Assembly (NCBI GenBank): GCA_965198915.1
Contig: CBDAQC010000002.1
Coordinates: 1,922,001-1,986,000 of the forward strand
Direction of reading: 5' to 3'
Length of the DNA: 64,000 bases
DNA from: BOG-908 sp965198915
GTDB lineage: Bacteria; Pseudomonadota; Alphaproteobacteria; Acetobacterales; Acetobacteraceae
Part shown: positions 34,612 to 44,469 of the stretch, piece after piece
Position numbering within the stretch: position 1 is the stretch's first letter
Layout of the letters: every line of letters begins with the position of its first letter
Notes under the pieces: model-generated
Seen by the model: only the letters and a program-made list of their open reading frames with translations
Told to the model about the DNA's origin: nothing
Databases searched by the model: none
Program-made: the position numbers and the translations under genes

Positions 34612-36804
34612 ATGGCGCGCATGAAGGGCCTGAAAGGCGGCCGCAAGCCGACCCATCGTGGCGCGCCGAATGCCGATCCCGCGGCACCCGTTGCGGGCTT
34701 ACCCTCGTGTGAGGCGCTGCGCCAGTTCATACGCGACGCCGGCGGACGCGTCGGCAAGCGCGAGATCGCCCGCGAGTTCAAGCTGGGCGCCGACCAGCGC
34801 GGCGCGCTGCGTGACCTGCTGCGCGACCTGGCCGGACGCGGCGACATCGCACCCGCCGGCCACAAGCGCTTCTCCCAGCCGGGCCGCCTGCCGGACGTGA
34901 CCGTGGTCCAGGTGACCGGCACCGATCCGGACGGCGACCCGGTCGCGCGCCCCGTGGGCTGGGAGGGCGAAGGCCCGCCACCGCTGGTGCTGATGGTGCG
35001 CGAGCCGCGTGGCCAGCCGGCGCTTGCCCCCGGCCAGCGGGTGCTGGCACGCCTGAAGCCGATCGGCGGCGGCAAATACGAAGGCCGCACCATCAAGCGC
35101 CTGGCCGAGTCGCCCGCGCGCATACTCGGCGTATTCCGCGCGCCAAACCGGCTGGTGCCCACGGACCGCCGCAGCAAGGCCGAATGGCGCATACCCGAAG
35201 GCGAGACGAACGGCGCCGAGGACGGCGAGATCGTGCTGGCCGAACCGCTGCCCGGCGGCGCCTACGGCCTGAAGCCGGCGCAGATCACCCAGCGCCTGGG
35301 CAACATCGGCGACGCACGCTCGGTCAGCCTCATCTGCATACACACGCACGACATTCCCACCGAGTTCTCCCCGGAAGCCCTGGCCGATGCGAAGCGCGCC
35401 CGCGCCACCCCGCTCGGCAAACGCACGGACCTTCGCGAAACTCCGCTGATCACCATAGACGGCGAGGACGCGCGCGATTTCGACGACGCGGTGTATGCCG
35501 AGCCGGACGGCGACGGCCACCGTATCGTCGTCGCCATCGCCGACGTGGCGCATTACGTCCGCCCGGATTCGCCGCTGGACCGCGACGCGCGGCTGCGCGG
35601 CAACAGTTGCTACTTCCCGGACCGCGTGGTGCCCATGCTGCCGGAAGCGCTCTCCAACGGCTGGTGCAGCCTGCGCCCCAACGAAGATCGCGGCTGCCTT
35701 TTCGTGGAAATGTTCGTGGGCGCGGACGGCCGCAAGACGCGCCACCGTTTCGGCCGCGGCCTGATGCGCTCGGCCGCACGCCTCACCTACACCCAGGTGC
35801 AGGACGCGTTCGACGCTGGCGACTCGCTTGGCCTGGACACAGGCTTCCTGCCCGCCCTCTACGCCGCCTTCCGCGCCCTGCTGGCCGCCCGCCAGGCGCG
35901 CGGCACGCTGGACCTGGACCTGCCGGAACGCCGCGTGGTGCTGGACGAGGCCGGCCACGTCTCCAGCATCGCGCCGCGCCCACGCCTGGACAGCCACAAG
36001 CTGATCGAGGAGTTCATGGTGCTGGCCAACGTGGCCGCCGCCGAGGAGCTCGAGCGGCTGCACCGCTCCTGCATGTACCGCGTGCACGCGCCGCCGTCCG
36101 AGGAAAAGCTGGCCAATCTGCGCCAGTTCCTCGGCACGCTGGACATCAGCCTGGCACCCGGCGCGCAGGTCTCGCCGCGTGACCTCGACCACGTGCTGAA
36201 AAAAGTGGCCGGCACCGAGCACGCGGCGATGGTCAACGAAGTGATGCTGCGCAGCCAAAGCCAGGCCGCCTACAGCCCGGAGAACATCGGCCATTTCGGT
36301 TTGTCGCTGCCGCGCTATGCGCATTTCACCAGTCCCATACGCCGCTATGCGGATTTGCTGGTGCACCGCGCGCTGATCGCCGGACTCAAGCTTGGCCTGG
36401 GCGCGCTGTCGGACGCGGAAGTGGCGGGCTTCGAAGACACCGCGGAACACATCTCGGCTACGGAACGGCGCGCCGCCCTGGCCGAGCGCGAGGCGATCGA
36501 CCGTTACCTTGCTGCATACATGGCCGATAAAGTAGGTGCCACGTTCGAAGCGCGCATATCCGGCGTGACCCGTTTCGGGTTATTTATCACCGTGCACGGC
36601 AACGGGGCCACGGGCCTGCTCCCGATCTCGTCCCTGCCCGACGATTACTGGATTCACGACGAGGCGACGCAATCCCTGACCGGCCGCAAGACGCGCAAGA
36701 CGTTTCGACTGACGCAGGACGTGACCGTTCGGCTGGAAGAGGCAAGTCCTGTGACAGGGGGGCTGATCTTTGGCCTCGCGGCGGGGATGCGTGGCAGGAA
36801 GTAA
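34612..36804 (+). CDS. rnr: Ribonuclease R
   Basis: A 730-residue 3'-5' exoribonuclease of the RNB family. It has an N-terminal winged-helix (GGRVGKREIAREF), cold-shock-like OB domains and the RNB catalytic core. The core carries the metal-binding Asp cluster in ITIDGEDARDFDDAV (near residue 280), then VAHYVRPDSPLDRDA and GLSLPRYAHFTSPIRRYADL. An S1 domain follows (GATFEARISGVTRFGLF). It degrades structured RNA. Start ATG 34612 directly abuts the upstream gene. An R-type hairpin repeat follows the stop. Confidence 0.95.
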   Translation: MARMKGLKGGRKPTHRGAPNADPAAPVAGLPSCEALRQFIRDAGGRVGKREIAREFKLGADQRGALRDLLRDLAGRGDIAPAGHKRFSQPGRLPDVTVVQVTGTDPDGDPVARPVGWEGEGPPPLVLMVREPRGQPALAPGQRVLARLKPIGGGKYEGRTIKRLAESPARILGVFRAPNRLVPTDRRSKAEWRIPEGETNGAEDGEIVLAEPLPGGAYGLKPAQITQRLGNIGDARSVSLICIHTHDIPTEFSPEALADAKRARATPLGKRTDLRETPLITIDGEDARDFDDAVYAEPDGDGHRIVVAIADVAHYVRPDSPLDRDARLRGNSCYFPDRVVPMLPEALSNGWCSLRPNEDRGCLFVEMFVGADGRKTRHRFGRGLMRSAARLTYTQVQDAFDAGDSLGLDTGFLPALYAAFRALLAARQARGTLDLDLPERRVVLDEAGHVSSIAPRPRLDSHKLIEEFMVLANVAAAEELERLHRSCMYRVHAPPSEEKLANLRQFLGTLDISLAPGAQVSPRDLDHVLKKVAGTEHAAMVNEVMLRSQSQAAYSPENIGHFGLSLPRYAHFTSPIRRYADLLVHRALIAGLKLGLGALSDAEVAGFEDTAEHISATERRAALAEREAIDRYLAAYMADKVGATFEARISGVTRFGLFITVHGNGATGLLPISSLPDDYWIHDEATQSLTGRKTRKTFRLTQDVTVRLEEASPVTGGLIFGLAAGMRGRK

Positions 36805-36863
36805 GGCGAGCAAGCAGTCCTTTTTTGAAAAAAAGGACCAAAAAACTTCTGGTCCCTGTCGGC
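36805..36863. repeat. AT-rich hairpin repeat, R orientation, after rnr
   Basis: Starts right after the rnr stop. Stem GTCCTTTTTT/AAAAAAAGGAC, a compensated change from CTTC/GAAG in other copies; then CCA..TGG and GTCCCTGTCGGCG. No F partner follows. Confidence 0.85.
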
Positions 36864-36902
36864 GAGCTGCTGGGGAGGTTCGCCGCGGCCGAGCAGCGGG
36901 TC

Positions 36903-38399
36903 ATGGCTTTTCGCGTCCGGCAGCGGGGGTTTTTCCTTCTCGCCCTGCTTCTGCACAGCGTTCCCGCACAGGCCGCCTTTGAAGCCTCTCTGGCCGGACG
37001 AGTCTTCAGCGCCGCGCTGGCGTTTGCCGCACCGCGCACCCTGCAGCCGGCCACGGCACAGGAACTGACGTTGTGGGGCCTACATGGCATCACTGCGCTG
37101 GATCCTGCCCTGACCGCCGACCTGCACAGCGCGCGCCTGCAGCTTACCGATGGTGCGAGGGTGCTGCTGGACCGGCCGGCCCCGGCGCAAGATGACGCGG
37201 AGGGCTGGGGCCGTGCCGCGGCGGAGGTGGAGGCGGCCGCCTATGCCGACTCGGCCACGTTGCGCGCCGCCGGCACGCAGGGGCTGATCCAGGGCTTCTT
37301 CGACGAGATGTTCAACCATCTCGACCCGTATTCCCGCTACGAGCCGCCGGCACCCGCCGAAGCCGAGCGGACCAAATTGTCGCAGGACGCCTCCGCCGGC
37401 ATTGGCGTGGTCGCGCGCGGCCGGACCGTGGCGATAGACAGCCTGGTCCCCGACGGTCCCGGCCAGGAGGCTGGCGCACGCGTGGGTGACCGCATCGTGG
37501 CAATCGACGGAAGGCGGGTGCGCGCCAGCCAGCTCGATCAGGTGCGCGAGGCGCTGTCCGGTCCGGAAGGCACCAACATCATGCTGAGCGTGCGCGGGCT
37601 GGACGGCGTGGCCCGCACGCTGCCGCTGACCCTGGCCTATGTGCCGCCGGAGACCGTGTTCTCCGAGCGCACCGGCAACATGCTGGTGATCCGCATCAGC
37701 AGCTTCACCAGCAACACAGCCGAGCGGCTGAGCGAGGCGCTGGAAGCCGGCCTAGCCACCACGCCGCCGCCGGCGTCCATCGTGGTGGACCTGCGCGGCA
37801 ATCGGGGCGGCCTGCTGCGCCAGGCAGTCACCAGCGTGGCCCTGCTGGCGGATCACGGCGTGATCGCCAGCACCGCCGGGCGCGCGCCGGAGGCCACGCA
37901 TGACTGGCGCATAGACGGCGGTGACCTGACGCACGGCCTGCCGGTGATCGTGCTCGTAGATGGCCGGTCCGCGAGTGCGGCGGAGATCATGGCGGCCGCG
38001 CTGGCGGATCTCGGCCGCGGCGTGGTTGTGGGCAGCGCCACGCTGGGCAAGGGCTTGGTGCAGACGATCACCCGCCTGCCTGACGGCGGCGAGCTGTTCG
38101 TCACCTGGAGCCGCGTGCTGGCGCCGCGCGGCTGGCCGATCCAGTCGCTCGGCGTGATCCCGCAAGTGTGTACCAGCCCGGGGCCGCACGCCCTGACGGA
38201 CGTGCCGGCGGGCATCGCCGGCATGAAGGAAGCGGTGGCACAGGCGCGGGCCGCCCGCGCGCCACTGCCCGTGGCGCAGGCCCTGGCCATACGCGCCGCC
38301 TGCCCGGCATCGGAGGGTGACGACGGCGACATCCGCACCGCGCAATACCTGGCCGACCACCCTGCGGCCTACAAGGCGGCCCTGTTGCCGGGAAGCTAG
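36903..38399 (+). CDS. S41 family carboxyl-terminal processing protease
   Basis: About 498 residues from ATG 36903; the frame upstream runs through the hairpin repeat and is not coding. A signal peptide (RQRGFFLLALLLHSVPAQA) is followed by an N-terminal helical region, a PDZ domain (about 150-235, with GIGVVARG and GARVGDRIVAIDGR) and the S41 core. DGRSASAAEIMAAAL contains the nucleophile Ser and ATLGKGLVQT the general-base Lys. Probably a periplasmic Tsp/CtpA-type processing protease. Its normal partner genes (for example M23 peptidase) are absent. Confidence 0.9.
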   Translation: MAFRVRQRGFFLLALLLHSVPAQAAFEASLAGRVFSAALAFAAPRTLQPATAQELTLWGLHGITALDPALTADLHSARLQLTDGARVLLDRPAPAQDDAEGWGRAAAEVEAAAYADSATLRAAGTQGLIQGFFDEMFNHLDPYSRYEPPAPAEAERTKLSQDASAGIGVVARGRTVAIDSLVPDGPGQEAGARVGDRIVAIDGRRVRASQLDQVREALSGPEGTNIMLSVRGLDGVARTLPLTLAYVPPETVFSERTGNMLVIRISSFTSNTAERLSEALEAGLATTPPPASIVVDLRGNRGGLLRQAVTSVALLADHGVIASTAGRAPEATHDWRIDGGDLTHGLPVIVLVDGRSASAAEIMAAALADLGRGVVVGSATLGKGLVQTITRLPDGGELFVTWSRVLAPRGWPIQSLGVIPQVCTSPGPHALTDVPAGIAGMKEAVAQARAARAPLPVAQALAIRAACPASEGDDGDIRTAQYLADHPAAYKAALLPGS

Positions 38400-38556
38400 G
38401 GCAAGGCAGTCCCGTCCAGGCGGGAGGACGCATAATTCCACCTTCGTCAAGGTGACCGCCGGCAGAACTCCGCCCGCAGGGTAAATGCTCGTTTGCTGCC
38501 AAGCACGGTTTGCGCGCGGCGTCTCAGGCGCTATGCATGCAGGCTTCGGGAGCCCG

Positions 38557-39072
38557 ATGATGGAAGACGATACCGAGATACGCGACGGCGCCAACGGCAC
38601 GCCGGACAGCCTTCTGCCGTACGACCAATGGATGGAGGACGCACTGCGCGCGGTTGTCGCACGCGCCCTGGCCCATGTGGTGGCCGAGGGGCTGCTGCCG
38701 GGCGAGCACCATTTCTACATCACCTTCCGCACCGATTACCCTGGCGTGAACATCCCCGCGCGCCTGCGACAGAAATACCCGGGCGAGATGACGATCGTCC
38801 TGCAGCACCAGTTTCGCGATTTGTTCGTGGACGAGGCGGCGGGTGTGTTCGGGGTGAACCTGTCCTTCGGCGGGGTGAGCTCCGCACTGACCATACCGCT
38901 GGCGGCGGTGACCGCGTTCGTTGATCCGCACGTGCAGTTCGGGCTGCGCTTCCGGGCGGTGGCGCCTGTGGCCGAGCCCACACCGGAGATCGAAGAGCCG
39001 GCCGCCGACCCGGCCCCCGATGCCACGCCGCAGATCGTCAGCCTGGACGCGTTCCGGCGTAAGCGGGACTAG
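38557..39072 (+). CDS. SspB-alpha-like ClpX adaptor
   Basis: About 171 residues from ATG 38557, with GGGAG about five bases upstream. The N-terminal LPYDQWMEDALRAVVARAL helix, then FYITFRTDYPGVNIPARL and VLQHQFRDLFVDE, match the alphaproteobacterial SspB fold (DUF1321/SspB). These adaptors deliver ssrA-tagged substrates to ClpXP. The Pro/Glu-rich linker and the C-terminal basic peptide SLDAFRRKRD correspond to the flexible ClpX-binding tail. It is convergent with the ABC exporter gene, 48 bp away. Confidence 0.88.
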   Translation: MMEDDTEIRDGANGTPDSLLPYDQWMEDALRAVVARALAHVVAEGLLPGEHHFYITFRTDYPGVNIPARLRQKYPGEMTIVLQHQFRDLFVDEAAGVFGVNLSFGGVSSALTIPLAAVTAFVDPHVQFGLRFRAVAPVAEPTPEIEEPAADPAPDATPQIVSLDAFRRKRD

Positions 39073-39120
39073 GCAGCGGGAGCCCCGGCCCGGACCCGGC
39101 TGTCCCGATCGGGCAACGCC

Positions 39121-39909
<789 letters not shown>

Positions 39910-39981
39910 TTCTATGGGGTCTCTACAAGGAGCAAGCGAAGAACTATCGGCGCCGGGGGACGGCTGGACGCGGCGTCCGTG

Positions 39982-40896
39982 TCACATCCAGTAGGCGAGC
40001 CGGGTCCTTACCCGCACGAAGACGAACCAGGTCAGCGCGCAGAACAGCACGCTGTCCAGCACCGCCAGGGTCCACACCAGGGCGGAGACCGACTGGCCCA
40101 GCAGCGGGGCGCGCACGGTTTCCAGCAGCGCGTCGAACGGGTTGTAGGGCAGCCACCAGCCATGCGCGCCAAGCTGGCCGGGCAGCCACACGATCGGCGT
40201 GATGAAGAAGGCAATCTGCATGATGCTGCCCACGATCGGCGGGATGTCGCGGAAGCGCGCGCACAGGCTGCCCAGCAACAGGCAGGCGGCAAACCCGTCT
40301 ATCGTCCACAGCACGAAGCCCAGCAGGCTCTGGGCCGCGACCGTGCCGGGCCAGACCGAGAAGATGGCAAACACGGCCACGATCACCGGCAGGTTGTGGG
40401 CGAACGAGATTGCCGTGCGCACCACCACGCGCAACGCGTGGACGAAGAACGGCATGCGCATCGCGCGTATCGTGCCCTCCGCCTGGGTGAACGTGTTGCA
40501 GGCATCGCCCACCAGCCCGCCGATGGCGTTCCAGGTGACCAGGGAGAGCGCCAGGAACGGCAGGTAGACGTGCAGATCCTGGTGGAACAGCACGCTGTAG
40601 AGGCCGCCCATGGCGGCGATCCACACCGCTGTGGAGATGGTCAGCCAGAACGGGCCCAGCAGCGAGCCGCGGTATTTCAGCTTGATGTCCAGCCAGCCGA
40701 GCGTGGCGCCGAGCCGCCACAGCGCCGCGCCTTCCACCAGGTCCGTCCAGGCCAGCCCGTTGCGCTTGCTTCGGGTGACGTCCGCGCCGATGTCCATCGT
40801 GGAAGCGGCCAGGCGTGGCAGGGCCGGCTCCGTGAGCGCCGGCTCCATCGTGGCGGTCGCCTCTGTCAGGTCGGTCTTCTCGGCTATCACATTCAT
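39982..40896 (-). CDS. Polysaccharide-export ABC transporter permease (Wzm/KpsM type)
   Basis: About 304 residues from ATG 40896; the frame runs open to 41019 but the upstream codons look unlike coding sequence. The ABC-2 type membrane part has six hydrophobic segments, preceded by the family motif DIKLKYRGSLLGPFWLT and containing FVHALRVVVRT and ITPIVWLPGQLG. It forms the channel for a lipid-linked or free polysaccharide, energised by the ATPase encoded next. It is divergent from the ABC importer operon at 41156. Confidence 0.88.
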   Translation of the reverse strand: MNVIAEKTDLTEATATMEPALTEPALPRLAASTMDIGADVTRSKRNGLAWTDLVEGAALWRLGATLGWLDIKLKYRGSLLGPFWLTISTAVWIAAMGGLYSVLFHQDLHVYLPFLALSLVTWNAIGGLVGDACNTFTQAEGTIRAMRMPFFVHALRVVVRTAISFAHNLPVIVAVFAIFSVWPGTVAAQSLLGFVLWTIDGFAACLLLGSLCARFRDIPPIVGSIMQIAFFITPIVWLPGQLGAHGWWLPYNPFDALLETVRAPLLGQSVSALVWTLAVLDSVLFCALTWFVFVRVRTRLAYWM

Positions 40897-41084
40897 GACG
40901 GGGGCCGGGTACTCCATCTGGCCGATGCGGGCAACCGCGGGCGGATCCGCAGGCCGGAACGGGCGACGCGCCCACTGCCTGTCCAGCACGTGGTCATCCC
41001 GCGGGCAAAGACCAAACACTCGGCGCGCTCACATCTGCAGCAGCCGAGCGGCGGCGGTGGGCACCGCGCCGCCTGCGCGCCTGG

Positions 41085-41130
41085 GTGGAAAGTTTCGCTT
41101 CCTTTTTCGCCGGAAGACGGCCTTTTCTGT
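41085..41130. repeat. degenerate AT-rich hairpin repeat, F orientation
   Basis: GAAAGTTTCGCTTCC, a TTTTTCGCC loop, GGAAG, then ACGGCCTTTTCTG. The stem CTTCC/GGAAG is a compensated variant. It ends 26 bp before the ABC importer's first gene. Confidence 0.6.
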
Positions 41131-41155
41131 GGCCACTCCTGCTGACGAGACGCCG

Positions 41156-42793
41156 ATGCGGCTGCCGTTCCTCCTGCTGACCCTCACTTTGCTGGCCCAG
41201 GAAGCCGGCGCGCAGACCCATCGCGGCGGGGTGATGCACTTCGCCTCTACCCAGGCGGCCGGCACGATCGACCCGCAGATCAACTACATCACCGACATGT
41301 GGCAGGTGCTCTCGGTGACGCAGGACGAGCTGCTGTGCTTTGCCAAGGCGGAGGGTGACGCGGGCACAAGACTGGTGCCGGACCTGGCGGACGCGCTGCC
41401 GGACATACGTGACGGCGGCCGCACCTACGTGTTCCACCTCCGGCAAGGCGTGCGCTTCTCGGACGGGCGGGAGGTGGGCGTGGCGGACGTGGTCGCCAGC
41501 CTGCGCCGGATGTTCCGCGTGTCCGGGCCGAACACCGGAAGCTGGTACGGCATCATCGTGGGTGCGGATGCCTGCCTGGCACACCCCACCGGCTGCATGC
41601 TGGAAGGCGGGGTGGCAGGCGATGCGGCCGCGCGCACCGTCACCCTCCATCTGACCCGGCCGGACAGCGAGTTCGCCCAGAAGCTCGCTTTGCCGTTCGC
41701 CGCGATCCTGCCGGCCGACACGCCCCAGCACGATCTGGGGACCACGCCGCCGGCCGCCACCGGACCCTACAGGGTGGCCAGCTACGACCCGGTGCGGGGA
41801 ATGGTGCTGGTGCGCAACCCGAACTTCCACCAGTGGAGCGAGGCGGCCCAGCCGGACGGAAATGCCGACCGCATCGAGATACGCTACGGGCTGCAGACGG
41901 AGTCCGAGGTCAGCGCCATAGAAAACGGCACGCTGGACTGGATGAGCGACCCGCCGCCGCTGGACCGGCTGGCCGAGATCGGCGGCCACTACGCCCGGCT
42001 GGCGCACATCCATCCCATGCTGGGCTACTACTACCTGATGATGAACACCCATCTGCCGCCTTTCGACGACGTGCGGGCGCGACAGGCGGTGGCGATGGCG
42101 ATCAACCGCCGCGTGCTGGTGAACCTGTATGGCGGGCCGGCGCTGGGCACGCCCTTGTGCCATCTGCTGCCGGAGGGCCTGCCCGGCTCCCAGCCCTACT
42201 GCCCGTTCACCCAGGACCCGGGTGCCGCCTGGCACGCGCCGGACCTGGCCCGCGCACGCGCGCTGGTGGCCGCCTCCGGCACCGCGGGCCTGCGGGTAAC
42301 CCTTATCGCGTCGGACCGCGACGTGGAGCACAGCATGGGCATCTACCTGCAAAGCGTGCTGTCCGACATCGGCTACGACGCGCGCCTGCACGCCATCTCC
42401 TACAACATACGCGACCCCTACCTCTCCAACTCCAACAACCACGTGCAGATCGGGCTGGCGAACTGGTATCAGGACTATCCGGCGGAGTCGGACTTCCTCA
42501 ACGTGCTGTTCTCCTGCGCCGGCTACCATCCAGGATCGGACGCCTCAATTAACATGAGCGGCTTCTGCGACCCGGCGGTGGACGCGCGCATGCAGGCGGC
42601 GATGGACGCCGAGTTGACCGACCCGGCCGGCGCCGCCCGGCTGTGGGCGGCGGTGGACCGCGACGTGACCGACCGCGCCCCCAGCACCACGCTGTTCCAG
42701 ATACACTGGCTGGATCTGGTCTCCGCCCGTTTCGGCGGCTTCACCTTCAGCCCGCTGTTCCACATGATCTTCTCCAAAGCCTGGGTGCAGTGA
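41156..42793 (+). CDS. ABC transporter substrate-binding protein, peptide/nickel family
   Basis: A 545-residue SBP_bac_5 family protein with a signal peptide (LPFLLLTLTLLAQEAGAQ) cleaved near residue 20. Family blocks: TIDPQINYITD, YVFHLRQGVRFSDGREV (the conserved F-x-L-R-x-g-v-k-F-h-D-G block), ATGPYRVASYDP, MNTHLPPFDDVRARQAVAMAINR and the C-terminal WYQDYPAESDFL. It would capture oligopeptides or similar solutes in the periplasm. It is the first gene of the five-component importer 41156-47349. Confidence 0.92.
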   Translation: MRLPFLLLTLTLLAQEAGAQTHRGGVMHFASTQAAGTIDPQINYITDMWQVLSVTQDELLCFAKAEGDAGTRLVPDLADALPDIRDGGRTYVFHLRQGVRFSDGREVGVADVVASLRRMFRVSGPNTGSWYGIIVGADACLAHPTGCMLEGGVAGDAAARTVTLHLTRPDSEFAQKLALPFAAILPADTPQHDLGTTPPAATGPYRVASYDPVRGMVLVRNPNFHQWSEAAQPDGNADRIEIRYGLQTESEVSAIENGTLDWMSDPPPLDRLAEIGGHYARLAHIHPMLGYYYLMMNTHLPPFDDVRARQAVAMAINRRVLVNLYGGPALGTPLCHLLPEGLPGSQPYCPFTQDPGAAWHAPDLARARALVAASGTAGLRVTLIASDRDVEHSMGIYLQSVLSDIGYDARLHAISYNIRDPYLSNSNNHVQIGLANWYQDYPAESDFLNVLFSCAGYHPGSDASINMSGFCDPAVDARMQAAMDAELTDPAGAARLWAAVDRDVTDRAPSTTLFQIHWLDLVSARFGGFTFSPLFHMIFSKAWVQ

Positions 42794-42806
42794 GCGGCGG
42801 CCTCCG

Positions 42807-43784
42807 ATGAGTGATGGCCCGTGGGCGGTCGCCTGGCGCCGGCTGCTGCGGGACCGCGCGGCTCTGGCCTCGGCCTGCGTGCTGCTGGCCATCGTGATGG
42901 GCTGCGCGCTGGCGCCGTTCTACGCGCGCTACGTGGCCGGCACGGACCCGTTCCGGCCGAACCTGGACGGCAGCGTGGTGATAGGCGGCCGCACGCTGGA
43001 CGTGCTGCAGGCGGCCGACAACCCCCTGCATCTCGGCTCCGCCCCGATCGGCGCCACCTGGCACGGCGCCTACTTCCTGGGCGCCGACGGCCAGGGCCGC
43101 GACGTGGCCGCGCGCCTGCTCTATGGCGGCCGGAACTCCCTGCTGATCGCCGGGGCGGCCACCGCGCTGTGCCTGGTACTGGCGGGATCGGTGGGCATCG
43201 TGGCCGGCTACGCCGGCGGCTGGACTGACCAGATGCTGTCCCGCCTGCTGGACATACTCTGGGCGTTCCCAGTGTATCTGCTGGCCATCTCGCTGTCCGT
43301 GGTGCTGATCAGCCAGGGCCTGCGCATCGGGCCGTTCACCATCGAGGCGGACAGCCTGCTGCTGCCGATCGCCATCATCGGCATCGTCTACGTGCCCTAC
43401 GCGGCACGGCCGGTGCGCGGCCAGGTGCTGGCTTTGGCGCAAAGCGAGTTCGTGCTAGCCGCCATCTGCCTGGGCGTGGGCAGCCGGCGCATCCTGCTTC
43501 GCGACATACTGCCCAACGTCGCCGGCACGCTTATCGTGTTCGCGCCGCTGATCATGGCGCTGAATTTGCTGACGGAGAGCGCCCTGAGCTTCCTGCAGAT
43601 CGGCGTGCAACCGCCGGCCGCGAGCTGGGGCACGATCATCGCGGACGGGCAGACGCTGATCTACGTGCGGCCGCTGGTGGCGGTGGCGCCTGGGGTGATG
43701 ATCGTGGTCACGGTTCTGGCATTGAACGTGCTGGGGGACGGGTTGCGGGATGCGTTGGATACGCGGGCGCGGTTGCGGGTGTGA
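42807..43784 (+). CDS. ABC importer permease, DppC type
   Basis: A 325-residue inner-membrane permease with an N-terminal RDRAALASACVLLAIVMG helix, a long periplasmic loop, GADGQGRDVAARLLYGGRNSL, and the EAA coupling loop region (LALAQSEFVLAAICLGVG...ILLRDILPNVAG). C-terminal helices run to DTRARLRV. It forms a heterodimer with the DppB-like protein encoded after the interruption at 43785-44469. It starts 13 bp after the binding-protein gene. Confidence 0.92.
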   Translation: MSDGPWAVAWRRLLRDRAALASACVLLAIVMGCALAPFYARYVAGTDPFRPNLDGSVVIGGRTLDVLQAADNPLHLGSAPIGATWHGAYFLGADGQGRDVAARLLYGGRNSLLIAGAATALCLVLAGSVGIVAGYAGGWTDQMLSRLLDILWAFPVYLLAISLSVVLISQGLRIGPFTIEADSLLLPIAIIGIVYVPYAARPVRGQVLALAQSEFVLAAICLGVGSRRILLRDILPNVAGTLIVFAPLIMALNLLTESALSFLQIGVQPPAASWGTIIADGQTLIYVRPLVAVAPGVMIVVTVLALNVLGDGLRDALDTRARLRV

Positions 43785-43785
43785 G

Positions 43786-43850
43786 AGGAAGGCAAGGAAG
43801 GCCTTCTTTTTGGAAAAAAGAAGCAAAAAACTTTCGCTCCGCTGTCGCGG
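43786..43850. repeat. AT-rich hairpin repeat, R orientation, after dppC-like gene
   Basis: Starts just after the permease stop: GAGGAAGGCAAGGAAGGCC, then CTTCTTTTT/AAAAAAGAAG and the box CCGCTGTCGCGG. Its F partner lies 560 bp away at 44406, so the pair brackets the 108-aa ORF. Confidence 0.85.
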
Positions 43851-43935
43851 GAGACGCCGGACGAGTTCGCTGTGTTGTGCATGGGAAGACGAGTTACGGT
43901 ACGCGCTTTACACGCGAGCGAAGTGAGGAACTGCC

Positions 43936-44262
43936 TTGCCGACCTACGTTACACTGTTCACAACCGTGCTGTTCACGATCTTGGTCTCAAGTGTCGTTTC
44001 AGCAAAGTTTTCCGAGCAGGACAGGCCGGATGTCGTACGCCCGCCATCCATACTTGGCGTACTGCCGGCTTCCGCAGTGCTCGGCTGCTGGCTGTGGGCA
44101 TTACTCGGGTTCCTTCTGAGTCCTGTCGTGGAAATCAGAGACGGCAACGGACTTGCCACGCCAATTGCCGCGTTGTTCCTTTCAGCGCCGGCGATCGTCG
44201 TTGCAGCAATCACGTCAATTCTGCTGAACAGGTGTATACATCGTCGGGCAGGTCTCGACTGA
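43936..44262 (+). CDS. 108-aa unknown membrane protein inside the ABC operon
   Basis: TTG start at 43936 with GAGGAA six bases upstream. It has three hydrophobic segments (about residues 5-22, 42-62 and 74-96) separated by charged loops, and no recognised family. Base composition is less GC-rich than in the flanking permease genes. The gene sits between two opposed halves of the hairpin repeat and splits the importer operon. That suggests an inserted cassette or a remnant, though a real accessory subunit cannot be excluded. Confidence 0.5.
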   Translation: MPTYVTLFTTVLFTILVSSVVSAKFSEQDRPDVVRPPSILGVLPASAVLGCWLWALLGFLLSPVVEIRDGNGLATPIAALFLSAPAIVVAAITSILLNRCIHRRAGLD

Positions 44263-44405
44263 GTGGCGTAAGGGCGTTGGTATTGCCTCTTGTGTTAGGC
44301 GTGATCGTCAGCTCGTCAGCCGTTTGCGGCGAGGTGTTACTTCTGGGTCCATATCCAGACACCGATCCCGGGGACGCGTCCCGATGAGTCGGCCGCATCC
44401 AACAC

Positions 44406-44468
44406 TCCGCGACAGCGCTGATAAAAGTTTTTTGGTTCTTTTTTTCAAAAAAGAACTGCTTGCTTTCT
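44406..44468. repeat. AT-rich hairpin repeat, F orientation, before dppB-like gene
   Basis: CCGCGACAGCG box, AAAAGTTTTTTG, stem GTTCTTTTTT/AAAAAAGAAC (compensated relative to CTTC/GAAG), then TGCTTGCTTTC directly before the ATG at 44470. Confidence 0.85.
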
Positions 44469-44469
44469 T

